Assembly: GCF_008370325.1 (NCBI RefSeq)
Contig: NZ_VNIP01000011.1
Coordinates: 124,001-188,000 of the forward strand
DNA from: Martinezella tropici
GTDB lineage: Bacteria; Pseudomonadota; Alphaproteobacteria; Rhizobiales; Rhizobiaceae
Length of the DNA stretch: 64,000 nucleotides
Direction of reading: 5' to 3'
The notes beneath the pieces were generated by a model. The model had not been told where the DNA came from and made no database searches. It saw nothing but the letters and a program-made list of their open reading frames with translations. The translations under genes and the position numbers were made by a program. This document shows, piece by piece, positions 1 through 8,580 of this stretch. Numbering within the stretch: position 1 is the first letter of the stretch; each line of letters opens with the position of its first letter.

Positions 1-743
1 GTCGCGCGCTTGCATTCAAAGCTGTCTTCAAAGCGCTTGCATAGATTTTCCGGAGGCCGCGGAGTTGCGTTCGCAGGAAATGCAATCTTTGTTCTCTATT
101 TATTCGCATATAAATTAGAAATGCCTCATGAAGGCGCGCTTGAAATGAGAACCGATTGCGAACATGAAAAATATGATATTTCATAAATTCTCCACAGAAT
201 AATTTTCGCAATCACGCGGAAATATACCCGATGCTCCAGCGGATTTGCCGTTTCTATACTTGAGATATGGTTCGTTTATCAGCGCAGAACCCGCCAGCCG
301 CAGCGACTTCAAATTGAAATATTTCTCACTATTTGCAGAATTATCCACTATATTCGACGACCCGGCTGCCGTTATGCACGCCCTTTACCAGCGACTTTCA
401 GCCACCTGGCTCTCCCGTGATCCGCTTCAGGCTTTCCGCCGACAAAGCGCGCCGTCGTTTTTTAGTAAGTGATGTCTAATGCTACTCACGCGTTCACAGG
501 ACATGCGATATTTGTTCGCGCTTCATACCCTAATAAATTAGCCATTTATAATGCGCGAAAGCGGGATTTGGAACATAGAAAGAACCCCTCCAAACGCCAG
601 CTGCTCGAATTTGGCCAAATGAGACAAGTCTTTATAACAGAGTATATTTCGTTGCTTTTTGATGTATTGCGGATCATATGAAAGCCTGACTCCCACAAAA
701 TGCCAAGCATCCGCGCCCGATCCGACAATCTTCGAGGTTTTTT
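1..743. other. AT-rich region with no convincing gene
   Basis: This stretch is clearly lower in GC than the rest of the window. I see only short reading frames without a plausible ribosome site or a recognisable protein. Around 160-190 there is a short AT-rich imperfect palindrome (TGAAAAATAT then ATATTTCA). It may be a promoter or regulatory region for the gene at 744, or the remains of older sequence. Nothing more can be supported. Confidence 0.4.
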
Positions 744-1586
744 GTGTCTTTCGACGTTATCGCGCTCGTCCTTTTCGGCGCCTTGCTGCATGCGACATGG
801 AATGCGATCATCAAGGCCGGGACCGATAAATCGCTCGATGCGGCACTGGTCTCGGCCGGCGGCGCGGTTGCAGCCCTCCCCTTGCTGCCGTTCCTTCCCC
901 TGCCGGCCGCTCCAGCCTGGCCGTTCATCGGCGCTTCGGCCATCCTGCAATTTGCCTATTTCCAACTTGTCGCCGCCGCCTATCGCGCCGGAGACATCGG
1001 ACTCGTCTATCCGCTGATGCGCGGCGTGGCGCCGCTCATCATCGTCTCGACCAGCAGCTTCATCCTCAAGGAAACGCTTTCGGGCGGCGCACTGATCGGC
1101 ACGATGACGATCTGCGCCGGCATATTGACGCTGGCCTTCGAGGCGCGAAAGGGTGGCCGCCGGGCCATCATTCTTGCGCTTGCCAACGCCGTCGTCATCG
1201 CGACCTATACCTACGTCGACGGTATCGGCGCGCGGATTTCAGGCAATTCCATCTCCTATACGCTGTGGATGGCGCTTCTGCCGCCGGTCCTTCTATTCGC
1301 CTGGGCGTTCTCACGACGGGGCATCAGTGCAGTCGCCGCCCACATCCGCTATAACTGGTGGCGCGGGCTTATCGGCGGTGGCGGCTCAATCGCCTCGTAC
1401 GGCCTGGCATTGTGGGCGATGACGAAGGCGCCAGTGGCGATGGTTGCCGCCTTGCGCGAGTCGTCGATCCTCTTTGCGCTGGTCATATCCGTCGTCGTCT
1501 TGAAGGAGCGATCCAGCATCTGGCGCTATATTGCCGGCGCAATTATCGCCGCCGGAGTGCTGATTTTACGGCTGGGCCGAGAATAA
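744..1586 (+). CDS. EamA/DMT-family membrane transporter
   Basis: A 280-residue, very hydrophobic protein with about ten predicted membrane helices in two repeated halves, the usual build of the drug/metabolite transporter (EamA) superfamily. The N-terminus has the family-typical stretch LLHATWNAIIKAG, and the second half ends in a motif of the type ESSILFALVISVVVLKER. These proteins sit in the inner membrane and export or exchange small metabolites; the substrate cannot be told from sequence. The start is a GTG at 744 preceded by a GAGG-containing ribosome site. It stands alone, with rplM following under its own promoter. Confidence 0.85.
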   Translation: MSFDVIALVLFGALLHATWNAIIKAGTDKSLDAALVSAGGAVAALPLLPFLPLPAAPAWPFIGASAILQFAYFQLVAAAYRAGDIGLVYPLMRGVAPLIIVSTSSFILKETLSGGALIGTMTICAGILTLAFEARKGGRRAIILALANAVVIATYTYVDGIGARISGNSISYTLWMALLPPVLLFAWAFSRRGISAVAAHIRYNWWRGLIGGGGSIASYGLALWAMTKAPVAMVAALRESSILFALVISVVVLKERSSIWRYIAGAIIAAGVLILRLGRE

Positions 1587-1588
1587 AA

Positions 1589-1612
1589 TATGTGGTTTTA
1601 TTATACCACATA
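1589..1612. repeat. AT-rich palindrome after the DMT transporter gene
   Basis: TATGTGG (1589-1595) and CCACATA (1606-1612) form perfect 7-bp arms around a 10-nt AT-rich centre, directly behind the stop codon of the transporter gene. It is not followed by a T-run, so it is a weak terminator candidate. It could equally be a protein binding site upstream of rplM. Confidence 0.4.
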
Positions 1613-1665
1613 GACAACCTATTGATTTTTATATATATTTTTTGCGCCCCTCCAATTCGTCGATA

Positions 1666-1694
1666 TTGACCCACGCGCTTAATCGCTCTATAAG
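1666..1694 (+). promoter_or_regulatory. Promoter of rplM-rpsI
   Basis: TTGACC at 1666-1671 and TATAAG at 1689-1694 are separated by exactly 17 bp. This is a near-consensus housekeeping sigma-70-type promoter, placed about 120 bp upstream of rplM. Transcription should begin near 1701, giving a leader of roughly 115 nt. The call rests on sequence only. Confidence 0.75.
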
Positions 1695-1706
1695 CCGCCG
1701 CAGATT

Positions 1707-1734
1707 GCAGCCTTTCCGGGCTGCTTTCTTTTTG
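1707..1734 (+). terminator. Terminator-like hairpin in the rplM leader (possible attenuator)
   Basis: GCAGCC (1707-1712) pairs with GGCTGC (1719-1724) across a 6-nt loop and is followed by TTTCTTTTTGG. It lies just after the predicted transcription start and more than 80 nt before the rplM start codon, so it would be transcribed as part of the leader. This arrangement is compatible with transcription attenuation or ribosomal-protein feedback on the leader. It is short and could be coincidental. Confidence 0.4.
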
Positions 1735-1817
1735 GCACGCATCCATGCGCGTCAAACCAAGCAACAAGAAACGCCCAGACGCCTCCGGGCCAAGGGTCCC
1801 AATAGAGAGTATGCAAC

Positions 1818-2282
1818 ATGGCAACCTTCTCCCAGAAGCCTGCAGAGGTGGAGAAGAAGTGGGTTCTCATCGACGCCGAAGGGCTTGTCGTTGGCCGTCT
1901 CGCTTCTATCATCGCAATGCGTCTGCGCGGCAAGCATAAGGCTACCTTCACGCCGCACGTCGACGACGGCGACAACGTCATCGTCATCAATGCCGACAAG
2001 GTCGTCTTCACCGGCAAGAAGTACGAAGACAAGGTTTACTACTGGCACACCGGTTATGCCGGCGGCATCAAGGAGCGTACGGCTCGCCAGATCATCGAAG
2101 GCCGCTTCCCGGAGCGCGTCGTTGAGAAGGCCGTCGAGCGCATGGTTCCCCGCGGCCCGCTCGGCCGTCGCCAGATGAAGAACCTGCGTGTCTACGCCGG
2201 ATCGAACCATCCCCACGAAGCCCAGCAGCCCGTCGTTCTCGACGTCGCCAAGCTGAACAAGAAGAACGTAAGGAGCGCCTGA
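1818..2282 (+). CDS. rplM: 50S ribosomal protein L13
   Basis: 154 residues, the normal length for bacterial L13. The protein carries the family pattern: KWVLIDAEGLVVGRLAS near the N-terminus, a central GDNVIVINADKV segment and MVPRGPLGRRQMKNLRVY followed by HPHEAQQP. L13 is an early-assembly protein of the large ribosomal subunit that binds 23S rRNA. The ATG at 1818 follows a GAGAG ribosome site. rpsI begins 3 nt after its stop, so the two are co-transcribed, as in most bacteria. In E. coli L13 represses its own operon through the leader, relevant to the hairpin at 1707-1734. Confidence 0.98.
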   Translation: MATFSQKPAEVEKKWVLIDAEGLVVGRLASIIAMRLRGKHKATFTPHVDDGDNVIVINADKVVFTGKKYEDKVYYWHTGYAGGIKERTARQIIEGRFPERVVEKAVERMVPRGPLGRRQMKNLRVYAGSNHPHEAQQPVVLDVAKLNKKNVRSA

Positions 2283-2284
2283 TA

Positions 2285-2752
2285 ATGGCTGATCTCTCTT
2301 CCCTGAAGGATCTCGGCACGGCATCGGAAGCTGCTGCTCCGGTTCACGTCCGCAAGGTCGACTCGTTCGGCCGCTCCTACGCGACCGGCAAGCGCAAGGA
2401 CGCTGTCGCCCGCGTATGGGTCAAGGCCGGCTCCGGCAAGATCATCGTCAACGGCAAGGACTACACGGCTTATTTCGCCCGTCCGGTTCTGCAGATGATC
2501 CTGCGCCAGCCGATCGTCGCTGCTGCCCGTGACGGCCAATTCGACATCATCGCAACCGTTGCCGGCGGCGGTCTTTCCGGCCAGGCCGGTGCCGTTCGTC
2601 ACGGCCTGTCCAAGGCGCTGACCTACTTCGAACCGGGCCTGCGCTCGGTCCTGAAGAAGGGCGGCTTCCTGACCCGCGACAGCCGCGTCGTCGAACGCAA
2701 GAAGTACGGCCGTGCAAAGGCACGTCGTTCGTTCCAGTTCTCCAAGCGTTAA
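2285..2752 (+). CDS. rpsI: 30S ribosomal protein S9
   Basis: 155 residues. It has the alphaproteobacterial N-terminal extension of about 30 residues before the conserved core that begins at SYATGKRKDAVARVW. The C-terminal end KKYGRAKARRSFQFSKR is the basic tail that reaches toward the P-site tRNA in the small subunit. The start codon lies 2 nt after the rplM stop and the gene ends the two-gene operon, followed by a strong intrinsic terminator. Confidence 0.98.
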   Translation: MADLSSLKDLGTASEAAAPVHVRKVDSFGRSYATGKRKDAVARVWVKAGSGKIIVNGKDYTAYFARPVLQMILRQPIVAAARDGQFDIIATVAGGGLSGQAGAVRHGLSKALTYFEPGLRSVLKKGGFLTRDSRVVERKKYGRAKARRSFQFSKR

Positions 2753-2777
2753 TCGCTTACTCGAGATCGGACATCGG

Positions 2778-2809
2778 AAAGGCCGGGTTTTCCCGGCCTT
2801 TTTCTTTTG
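2778..2809 (+). terminator. Intrinsic terminator of rplM-rpsI
   Basis: GGCCGGG (2781-2787) and CCCGGCC (2792-2798) form a 7-bp GC stem with a TTTT loop, directly followed by a T-rich tract of about ten bases. This is a textbook rho-independent terminator. Confidence 0.9.
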
Positions 2810-2892
2810 TAATCTTCCGAAAAGATGCGATTCCGCCAAGGCAAAAGGCGTGTTTTGTGGCAAAGTCCGACCACAAGCATCGGGGGAATTCC

Positions 2893-3156
2893 ATGCATAG
2901 ATTCATCTTTTCGCTTCTGCTCTTGATCGTCGGCGTCTCGCCCGCTCTTTGCGACGACGCCAAACCGGCCGAGCCGGCCGAAAGGGTGGTGGATATGCAG
3001 AGCATGAAGGATTTTCTTCAGACGAACCCGGATTGCCGCGAATTCAACGATAGCTGCTCCTATTGTGTCGTGACCGACGGACAGGCCAACTGCTCGACGC
3101 CGCAGATCGCCTGCGTGAAAAAGGCGTATCAATGCACGGCGGGATCGGGCAAATAG
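2893..3156 (+). CDS. Small secreted cysteine-containing hypothetical protein
   Basis: 87 residues when started at the ATG at 2893, which follows a GGGGGAA ribosome site; a GTG 36 nt upstream is the alternative. The first 20 residues (MHRFIFSLLLLIVGVSPALC) are a signal peptide. The mature part has an EPAERVVDMQSMKDFL segment and several cysteines (CREFNDSCSYC and two or three more) that could form disulfides in the periplasm. I do not recognise the family and no function can be assigned. Confidence 0.65.
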   Translation: MHRFIFSLLLLIVGVSPALCDDAKPAEPAERVVDMQSMKDFLQTNPDCREFNDSCSYCVVTDGQANCSTPQIACVKKAYQCTAGSGK

Positions 3157-3222
3157 CTGCCGAACCCCATCGGCTTGCGATTCCAGGCCGAACCTCGAAA
3201 TTCGACAGCTCCGGAGAGCACC

Positions 3223-3600
3223 ATGAGCTCCAGCAAATCATCTCGTTTCGCGGCCACTCCCGAGCCGCCCTATTACATCGTAACCTTTGCTTCGATCCGA
3301 ACGGAAGGAGACAATGGTTATGGCGCCATGGGAGAGCGCATGGAAGCGTTGGCGCTGGCGCAAGACGGCTGTCTTGGGCTTGAAAGCGCGAGGGGCGGCG
3401 ATGGCTTCGGCATCACCAACTCTTTCTGGCGCGACGAAGCAAGCATCCTTGCCTGGAAGAACGTGGTGTCGCATCTGGCCGCGCAAAAACTCGGGCGCGA
3501 GCGCTGGTACGAACAATACAAAGTTCGCATAGGACGAGTAGAGCGTGCCTATGATTTTCAAGTGAGCAAAGGAGACGGCCTTGCCGAGCACGTCGATTGA
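3223..3600 (+). CDS. Antibiotic biosynthesis monooxygenase (ABM)-fold protein
   Basis: 125 residues from the ATG at 3223, which follows GGAGAG. The pattern YYIVTFASIRTE..., a central DGCLGLESARG, then FWRDEASILAWKNVVSHLAAQKLGRERWYEQYKVRIGRVERAY matches the small dimeric ferredoxin-like ABM fold, including the tryptophan and histidine positions typical of that family. Members range from heme-degrading enzymes to quinol monooxygenases and proteins of unknown role, so the reaction is not predictable. Its last 20 nt overlap the start of the agmatinase gene in another frame, which suggests translational coupling. Confidence 0.7.
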   Translation: MSSSKSSRFAATPEPPYYIVTFASIRTEGDNGYGAMGERMEALALAQDGCLGLESARGGDGFGITNSFWRDEASILAWKNVVSHLAAQKLGRERWYEQYKVRIGRVERAYDFQVSKGDGLAEHVD

Positions 3601-4534
3601 CCACGCCTTTACCGCGACCAGCCTGACGTCTACCGCGAGCGATCCGACGTTCGCCGGCGCGCTCTCCTTCATGCGCCGCCGTTTTACCAAATCGCTTGAT
3701 GGCGCCGATGCAGTCGTGTGGGGTATTCCCTTCGATGCCGCGACCTCCAACCGGCCGGGAACGCGCTTCGGTCCGCAGGCAATCCGTCGTGCTTCGGCTA
3801 TCTTCGACAATGATCCGCAATATCCCTTCAACCGCGATCTTTTCGCAGAGATGGCCGTCATCGACTATGGCGACTGCCTGCTTGACTATGGCAATCATCA
3901 GGATACGCCGGCAGCGATCGAGCGGCAGGCAAGGACGATCCTCGACAGCGGCGCCTTCCTGCTGACGCTCGGCGGTGATCACTTCATCACCTGGCCGCTG
4001 CTGAAGGCGCATGCCGCCAAGCACGGGCCGCTGGCTCTGGTGCAGTTCGACGCCCATCAGGACACCTGGTTCGACGATGGCGGACGCATCGATCACGGTT
4101 CCTTCGTTGCCCGCGCCGTGCGCGATGGGCTGATCGATCCGGACCGCTCCCTCCAGATCGGCATCCGCACGCATGCGCCGGAGGATTTCGGCATCCAGAT
4201 TCTCTATGGGCATCAGCTGGAGGAGATGAGCGCCGCCGATATCGCTTCGACGATCATCTCCCATACCAAGGGCGCGCCGACTTACCTGACCTTCGACATC
4301 GACTGCCTCGACCCTGCCTATGCGCCGGGCACGGGAACGCCGGTGGCCGGTGGCCCCTCCAGCGCCAAGATCCTGTCGGTGCTGCAGAGACTGCATCAGC
4401 TCGACATCAGGGGCGCCGATATCGTCGAAGTGTCGCCCGCCTATGATCACGCCGACATCACCGCCATTGCGGGCGCGACCGTGGCGATGTATATGCTCGG
4501 TCTCCACGCCGAACGACGTGCGAGCGGTCGCTGA
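3581..4534 (+). CDS. speB: Agmatinase / ureohydrolase family protein
   Basis: 317 residues. The binuclear manganese site of the arginase/agmatinase family is complete: GGDHF near residue 131, DAHQDTW near 152 and FDIDCLDPAYAPGTGTP near 240. The substrate loop GIPFDAATSNRPGTRFGPQAIR lies near the N-terminus. Agmatinase hydrolyses agmatine to putrescine and urea in the cytoplasm; some close relatives act on other guanidino compounds, so the substrate is a family-level inference. The start is a TTG at 3581 with AAAGGAG upstream, inside the end of the preceding gene; no better in-frame start lies nearby. Confidence 0.88.
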   Translation: MPSTSIDHAFTATSLTSTASDPTFAGALSFMRRRFTKSLDGADAVVWGIPFDAATSNRPGTRFGPQAIRRASAIFDNDPQYPFNRDLFAEMAVIDYGDCLLDYGNHQDTPAAIERQARTILDSGAFLLTLGGDHFITWPLLKAHAAKHGPLALVQFDAHQDTWFDDGGRIDHGSFVARAVRDGLIDPDRSLQIGIRTHAPEDFGIQILYGHQLEEMSAADIASTIISHTKGAPTYLTFDIDCLDPAYAPGTGTPVAGGPSSAKILSVLQRLHQLDIRGADIVEVSPAYDHADITAIAGATVAMYMLGLHAERRASGR

Positions 4535-4671
4535 CGCTCGATTTCGGGATATGCGCGACGGTTTTCGAAGACCGTCATGCTGCCTTCGAAGCGGCCGTTA
4601 TGAAATTGAATCAACTGCATGGCAAACTGAGTCCGGAAACACTCTCAACCTATTGAAAGAGCAGGAATAAG

Positions 4672-5604
4672 ATGGCACCGAAGATTTTCATCGATGGCGA
4701 ACACGGCACCACGGGCTTGCAGATCCGCACGCGCATGGCCGACCGCCGCGATGTCGAGCTTCTGTCCATTCCGGAAGCGGAACGGCGCAATGCCGCCATG
4801 CGCGAGGACATGCTGAACAGCGCCGACATCGCCATTCTCTGCCTGCCCGACGATGCGTCGAAGGAAGCGGTAAAGATGGTGGCGGCTAACAACAATGTTC
4901 GCGTCATCGACACCTCGACGGCCTTCCGTATCCATCCCGACTGGGCCTATGGCTTTGCGGAAATGGACAAGGATCAGGGTAACCGGATCAAGTCTTCGCG
5001 CTTCGTCGCCAATCCCGGCTGCTATCCGACGGGTGCGATCGGCCTCATCCGACCGCTGCGTGCCGCGGGTATCATCCCGGCAGGTTATCCCGTCACGGTC
5101 AACGCCGTTTCGGGCTATACCGGCGGCGGCAAGCAGATGATCGCGCAGATGGAAAATCCGGATCATCCGGATGCGATTACCGCGCCGCACTTCCTCTACG
5201 GCCTGCCGCTCACCCACAAGCACGTGCCCGAGATGACGACGCATGGTCTGCTCGACCGGGCACCGATCTTTTCGCCCTCCGTCGGACGTTTCCCCCAAGG
5301 CATGATCGTGCAGGTGCCGCTGCATCTCGGCGATCTGGCCGAGGGCGTAACGCTCGAAAGCATCCATGCTGCGCTGTCGGCCCATTATGCCGGCCAGGAT
5401 ATCGTTCAGGTCGTCTCGCTTGAGGAAAGCCGCGCCCTGCCCCGCGTCAATGCCGTCGAGCTCGCCGGCCAGGACACGATGAAGCTCTTCGTCTTCGGCA
5501 CGCCGGGCGGCGAGCAGGCCAACCTGGTGGCGCTGCTCGACAATCTCGGCAAGGGCGCTTCGGGCGCCGCCGTGCAGAACATGGATCTGATGCTCGGCGC
5601 CTAA
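4672..5604 (+). CDS. argC: N-acetyl-gamma-glutamyl-phosphate reductase (short type)
   Basis: 310 residues, the length of the short, type-2 ArgC found in proteobacteria such as rhizobia. The catalytic cysteine lies in NPGCYPTGAIGL (about residue 117), and the second active-site element HKHVPEM is present. The N-terminus KIFIDGEHGTTGLQI is the nucleotide-binding start. The enzyme makes N-acetylglutamate semialdehyde from the acyl phosphate with NADPH in arginine synthesis. It follows the agmatinase gene by 137 nt, so the two arginine-related genes may or may not share a transcript. A terminator follows at 5632. Confidence 0.96.
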   Translation: MAPKIFIDGEHGTTGLQIRTRMADRRDVELLSIPEAERRNAAMREDMLNSADIAILCLPDDASKEAVKMVAANNNVRVIDTSTAFRIHPDWAYGFAEMDKDQGNRIKSSRFVANPGCYPTGAIGLIRPLRAAGIIPAGYPVTVNAVSGYTGGGKQMIAQMENPDHPDAITAPHFLYGLPLTHKHVPEMTTHGLLDRAPIFSPSVGRFPQGMIVQVPLHLGDLAEGVTLESIHAALSAHYAGQDIVQVVSLEESRALPRVNAVELAGQDTMKLFVFGTPGGEQANLVALLDNLGKGASGAAVQNMDLMLGA

Positions 5605-5631
5605 ACCGCCCAACGCAGGTAAAACTCTACC

Positions 5632-5678
5632 AGCCCGGCCCGTCCTCCGCGAAGGTTCGACAAGGCCGGGCTTTCTTG
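5632..5678 (+). terminator. Intrinsic terminator of argC
   Basis: GCCCGGCC (5633-5640) pairs with GGCCGGGC (5664-5671) over a 23-nt loop and is followed by TTTCTTG. The stem is perfect and sits 30 nt behind the argC stop. Confidence 0.75.
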
Positions 5679-6030
5679 TGCCGGCAATTGCCTATTCGCG
5701 ATTTCGCGCGCGCAAATCCGCTCAGCCTTATTTCCGCCTTCTCGCTAAATTAGCTGGCACCGCACGGAAATGTGATTGGCCATGAGGCGCCGCGACCAAT
5801 TGTCGGGCGGATTTGCTCTTTAACGGCTTCACTGACCGAGTGAGTGGCGTTCAAAGTATCCCTTTTTTAAATGAATATCTGCGAATGAACCATCGTAAAG
5901 GAATTGGTTACCATAATTCGGCATGCTTCCAGACAGTCGGCAAGTCGGCGGCCGGACGCGGCTTTCGCGTTAGGGCGCTTGTGCGTTTTTGAGCCGGCGT
6001 GGTGTCTGTGTAGTTTGGATAACGAGTATC
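5679..6030. other. Intergenic region upstream of the DUF2778 gene
   Basis: About 350 bp with no supportable gene. It must contain the promoter for the following gene, but I see no clear -35/-10 pair. The part around 5860-5930 is AT-rich. Confidence 0.3.
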
Positions 6031-7341
6031 ATGGCGTTTGCGACCGAGACCTTCGGTAACTTCAATTCGCGTTCCGGCTACGCCCCGCGATCGAAAAAAT
6101 CCTTCCGCATCCGTCCCGGTACCTTGGCCACCGGCGTTGCCGTAACGGCCTTCGCCTGGATCACCGCGACGCTGATGACAACGCAATCCATGGTGCTGTC
6201 CCTTCCCGGGGCGGCGGCTTCGACCGACAATTTCCTGGCGCCGCGTGCCTCGGCTTTCATTGTCCCGCAGAATCATGTGCTGCGTCCCACCCGTCTCGCC
6301 GCCCAGACGACATCGCTGCATGGGCAGAGCCGCTTCGGCAGCATGGCGGACGCAGAAGTTCAAGCGAAAGCCGCCGGCGCGAATTCGGTTCGCTTGAAAC
6401 TGGCGAATGCTCTGGCGCAGCAGACCTCCGAGATCAAGCAGGCGCAAAACGCCGCGGCCAGCATCAAAGGCGGCCGTATCGAAGTGGCCGCTGCCCCGCC
6501 GGAGGCGATCGACCATCTGCGCAAGGTAATCGCCATAAACTTCGCTACTGCTGTGCAGCAGCTGAACCAGATGAAATATGCCGCTGCCCTGATACCCGCT
6601 GCGAGCCCCGCAAACACGGCCGCGCGGCCGGCTGCCATTGCCGCGGCAGCGCCCGAGGTGAGCCTGCCTGCCATTGCCGAAGCGAAACCATTGCCTGCCA
6701 AGGACGCCGACATTGCCGTGGCCGAAGCCGTGCTCAACGTCATTCCGGTGGCCCGCCCTGACCCCGAAACACCCGTGCAGCGCGCCGGCGCCACCGCCGC
6801 CATCGCCAGGGCAACAGGCGACGATACCGCCGCTCAGCCGCCGTCGCGCGTGATGGCCTATGCGGACCCGGACGACAGCTCCGTGCGCAAGACGAAGCCC
6901 TTCATCAACCCCTTTGCCGCAATCAGCCCGGGCCAAGGTACCGCGATCTACGATATCGAGGCAAAGACCGTCTACCTGCCGAGCGGCGAACGCCTCGAGG
7001 CGCATTCCGGCCTCGGCCACATGCGTGATAATCCCCGCTATGTCGACCGCAAAAACACCGGCCCGACGCCACCTGAAACTTATAGCCTGACATATAGGGA
7101 AAGCTTGTTCCATGGCGTGCAGGCGCTGCGCCTGACACCCGCAAGCGGCGCCCGCGTCTATGGCCGCGACGGCTTGCTGGCTCACACATATATGCTCAGA
7201 GGAGGCCGCGCCGAATCGAATGGCTGCGTGGTCTTTAAGGATTACAGCCGCTTCCTCGCTGCCTTCAAGCGCGGCGAAATCAAGCGGTTGAAAGTCGTCT
7301 CGCGAGTGTCGTCAGCGGCAAGCGTTGCCTCGGCGCGCTAA
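6031..7341 (+). CDS. Membrane-anchored DUF2778 (L,D-transpeptidase-fold) protein
   Basis: 436 residues from the ATG at 6031. There is one membrane segment near residues 30-52 (LATGVAVTAFAWITATLMTT), then a long low-complexity Ala/Pro-rich linker of roughly 230 residues. The C-terminal 130 residues form a DUF2778 domain with AIYDIEAKTVYLPSG, NTGPTPPETYSLTYRESLFHG and the catalytic-type ending LLAHTYMLRGG...ESNGCVVF, where His and Cys match the YkuD/Tlde1 active site. Such domains cut or cross-link peptidoglycan stem peptides; some are type VI toxins, but here there is no immunity or secretion gene, so a cell-wall role is more likely. A GTG at 5989 is an alternative start. Confidence 0.75.
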   Translation: MAFATETFGNFNSRSGYAPRSKKSFRIRPGTLATGVAVTAFAWITATLMTTQSMVLSLPGAAASTDNFLAPRASAFIVPQNHVLRPTRLAAQTTSLHGQSRFGSMADAEVQAKAAGANSVRLKLANALAQQTSEIKQAQNAAASIKGGRIEVAAAPPEAIDHLRKVIAINFATAVQQLNQMKYAAALIPAASPANTAARPAAIAAAAPEVSLPAIAEAKPLPAKDADIAVAEAVLNVIPVARPDPETPVQRAGATAAIARATGDDTAAQPPSRVMAYADPDDSSVRKTKPFINPFAAISPGQGTAIYDIEAKTVYLPSGERLEAHSGLGHMRDNPRYVDRKNTGPTPPETYSLTYRESLFHGVQALRLTPASGARVYGRDGLLAHTYMLRGGRAESNGCVVFKDYSRFLAAFKRGEIKRLKVVSRVSSAASVASAR

Positions 7342-7348
7342 AAGTATC

Positions 7349-7366
7349 GAGGCGTGATACGCCTCA
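7349..7366. terminator. Short hairpin between convergent genes
   Basis: GAGGCG (7349-7354) and CGCCTC (7360-7365) enclose a 5-nt loop between the DUF2778 gene and ctaA, and the hairpin overlaps the ctaA stop codon. There is no long T-run, so termination is only possible. Confidence 0.35.
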
Positions 7367-8467
7367 ATTTCTCACGACGATCGACGTCTGGCGCGGTAGT
7401 TCGCCATAGAAACCGCGCCAATTGGCAATGGCGAAACCAAAGACGATCAAGGCACCTGCCTGATGCGCAAGAGCCAGATCCAGCGGCACATGCAGCAGCA
7501 GCGTCGAGATGCCGAGGATCGCCTGGATCAGCACCAGCACGAACACGACGACGGAGCGGCGCGCATGCGTCGTTTGCGGCGCTGCCTGTAGTGAGATGAT
7601 CATGTTGAAGGCGACAACGATGAACAGCGCATAGGCGCCGAGGCGGTGGACGAACTGGACCGTCTTCGGATTCTCGAAGAAATTGATCCAGCCCGGCGAC
7701 TGTATAAAGAGGTCTCCCGGCACGACGGCGCCGTCCATCAGCGGCCAGGTATTGTAGGAAAGGCCGGCATCGAGGCCGGCGACGAGCGCGCCGAGATAGA
7801 TCTGAAACAGCGCCATGAAGGCGATGAGACCGGCAAGCGTCGCCGAATAACGCGTCGGCGGCGGCTCATTCGAATGCGGCGACAAGGCGCGCATGAACCA
7901 CATGCAGGCGGCAAAGATCAGACAGGCGGTGACGAGATGGGTGGCCAGGCGGTATTGGCTGACATCGGTGCGCGCTTCCAGGCCTGAGGAGACCATCCAC
8001 CAGCCGATTGCTCCCTGAAGGCCGCCGAGCACGAAAATGCCGGCCAGCGGCAGCCAGAGTTTCCGTTCGACGCGGCCGGTCAGGACGAAGAACAGCAACG
8101 GCAAGCCGAAGATGATGCCGATAGTGCGCGCCAGCAGACGATGCGCCCACTCCCACCAGAATATGGTCTTGAACTGATCGACCGTCATATCCTTGTTCAG
8201 GACCTGGAATTGCGGGATGCGTTTGTAGAGGGTGAACTCCTCTTCCCATTCCTGTGCGTTCAGCGGCGGGATGACGCCGTGGATCGGCTGCCATTGCGTG
8301 ATCGACAGGCCTGAATTGGTAAGGCGCGTCGCGCCGCCCACCAGCACGAGGCCGAACAGAACCAGAAGCACGCAGGCAAGCCAGATGCGGATGGCGCGGC
8401 GATTGCGGTCCTGACGGGCTACTTCCTTCAAAATAGCCTGTTCGGTCGTAAAATTAGTGGCGGCCAT
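7364..8467 (-). CDS. ctaA: Heme A synthase
   Basis: 367 residues with eight predicted membrane helices, the size of the alphaproteobacterial (type 2) CtaA/Cox15. After a short cytoplasmic N-terminus it has the characteristic GGATRLTNSGLSITQWQPIHG. The helices carry histidines in the two repeated halves: EWAHRLLART, TDVSQYRLATHLVTAC, VHRLGAYALF and LALAHQAGALIVFG. The enzyme oxidises the C8 methyl of heme O to make heme A for cytochrome aa3 oxidase in the inner membrane. The ATG at 8467 is preceded by GGGAGAAGCC. It is divergent from the DUF2842 gene. Confidence 0.95.
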   Translation of the reverse strand: MAATNFTTEQAILKEVARQDRNRRAIRIWLACVLLVLFGLVLVGGATRLTNSGLSITQWQPIHGVIPPLNAQEWEEEFTLYKRIPQFQVLNKDMTVDQFKTIFWWEWAHRLLARTIGIIFGLPLLFFVLTGRVERKLWLPLAGIFVLGGLQGAIGWWMVSSGLEARTDVSQYRLATHLVTACLIFAACMWFMRALSPHSNEPPPTRYSATLAGLIAFMALFQIYLGALVAGLDAGLSYNTWPLMDGAVVPGDLFIQSPGWINFFENPKTVQFVHRLGAYALFIVVAFNMIISLQAAPQTTHARRSVVVFVLVLIQAILGISTLLLHVPLDLALAHQAGALIVFGFAIANWRGFYGELPRQTSIVVRN

Positions 8468-8580
8468 GGCTTCTCCCTTCGATCAGGCTGTTGATTTGCC
8501 CGATAGGGGCGTGCAAAACAAGTCCCGGGAGTTTGCGGCATGCCGTCGCGGCATGTCGTCGTAAAGAGGAGAAAAATCCC

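Noticed and set aside
245..681. Two short reading frames in the AT-rich first 700 bp
   Set aside because: No ribosome site, no recognisable protein, composition unlike neighbouring genes.
6031..7341. Type VI secretion effector
   Set aside because: The domain is related to such toxins, but a membrane anchor is present and there is no immunity or secretion gene.
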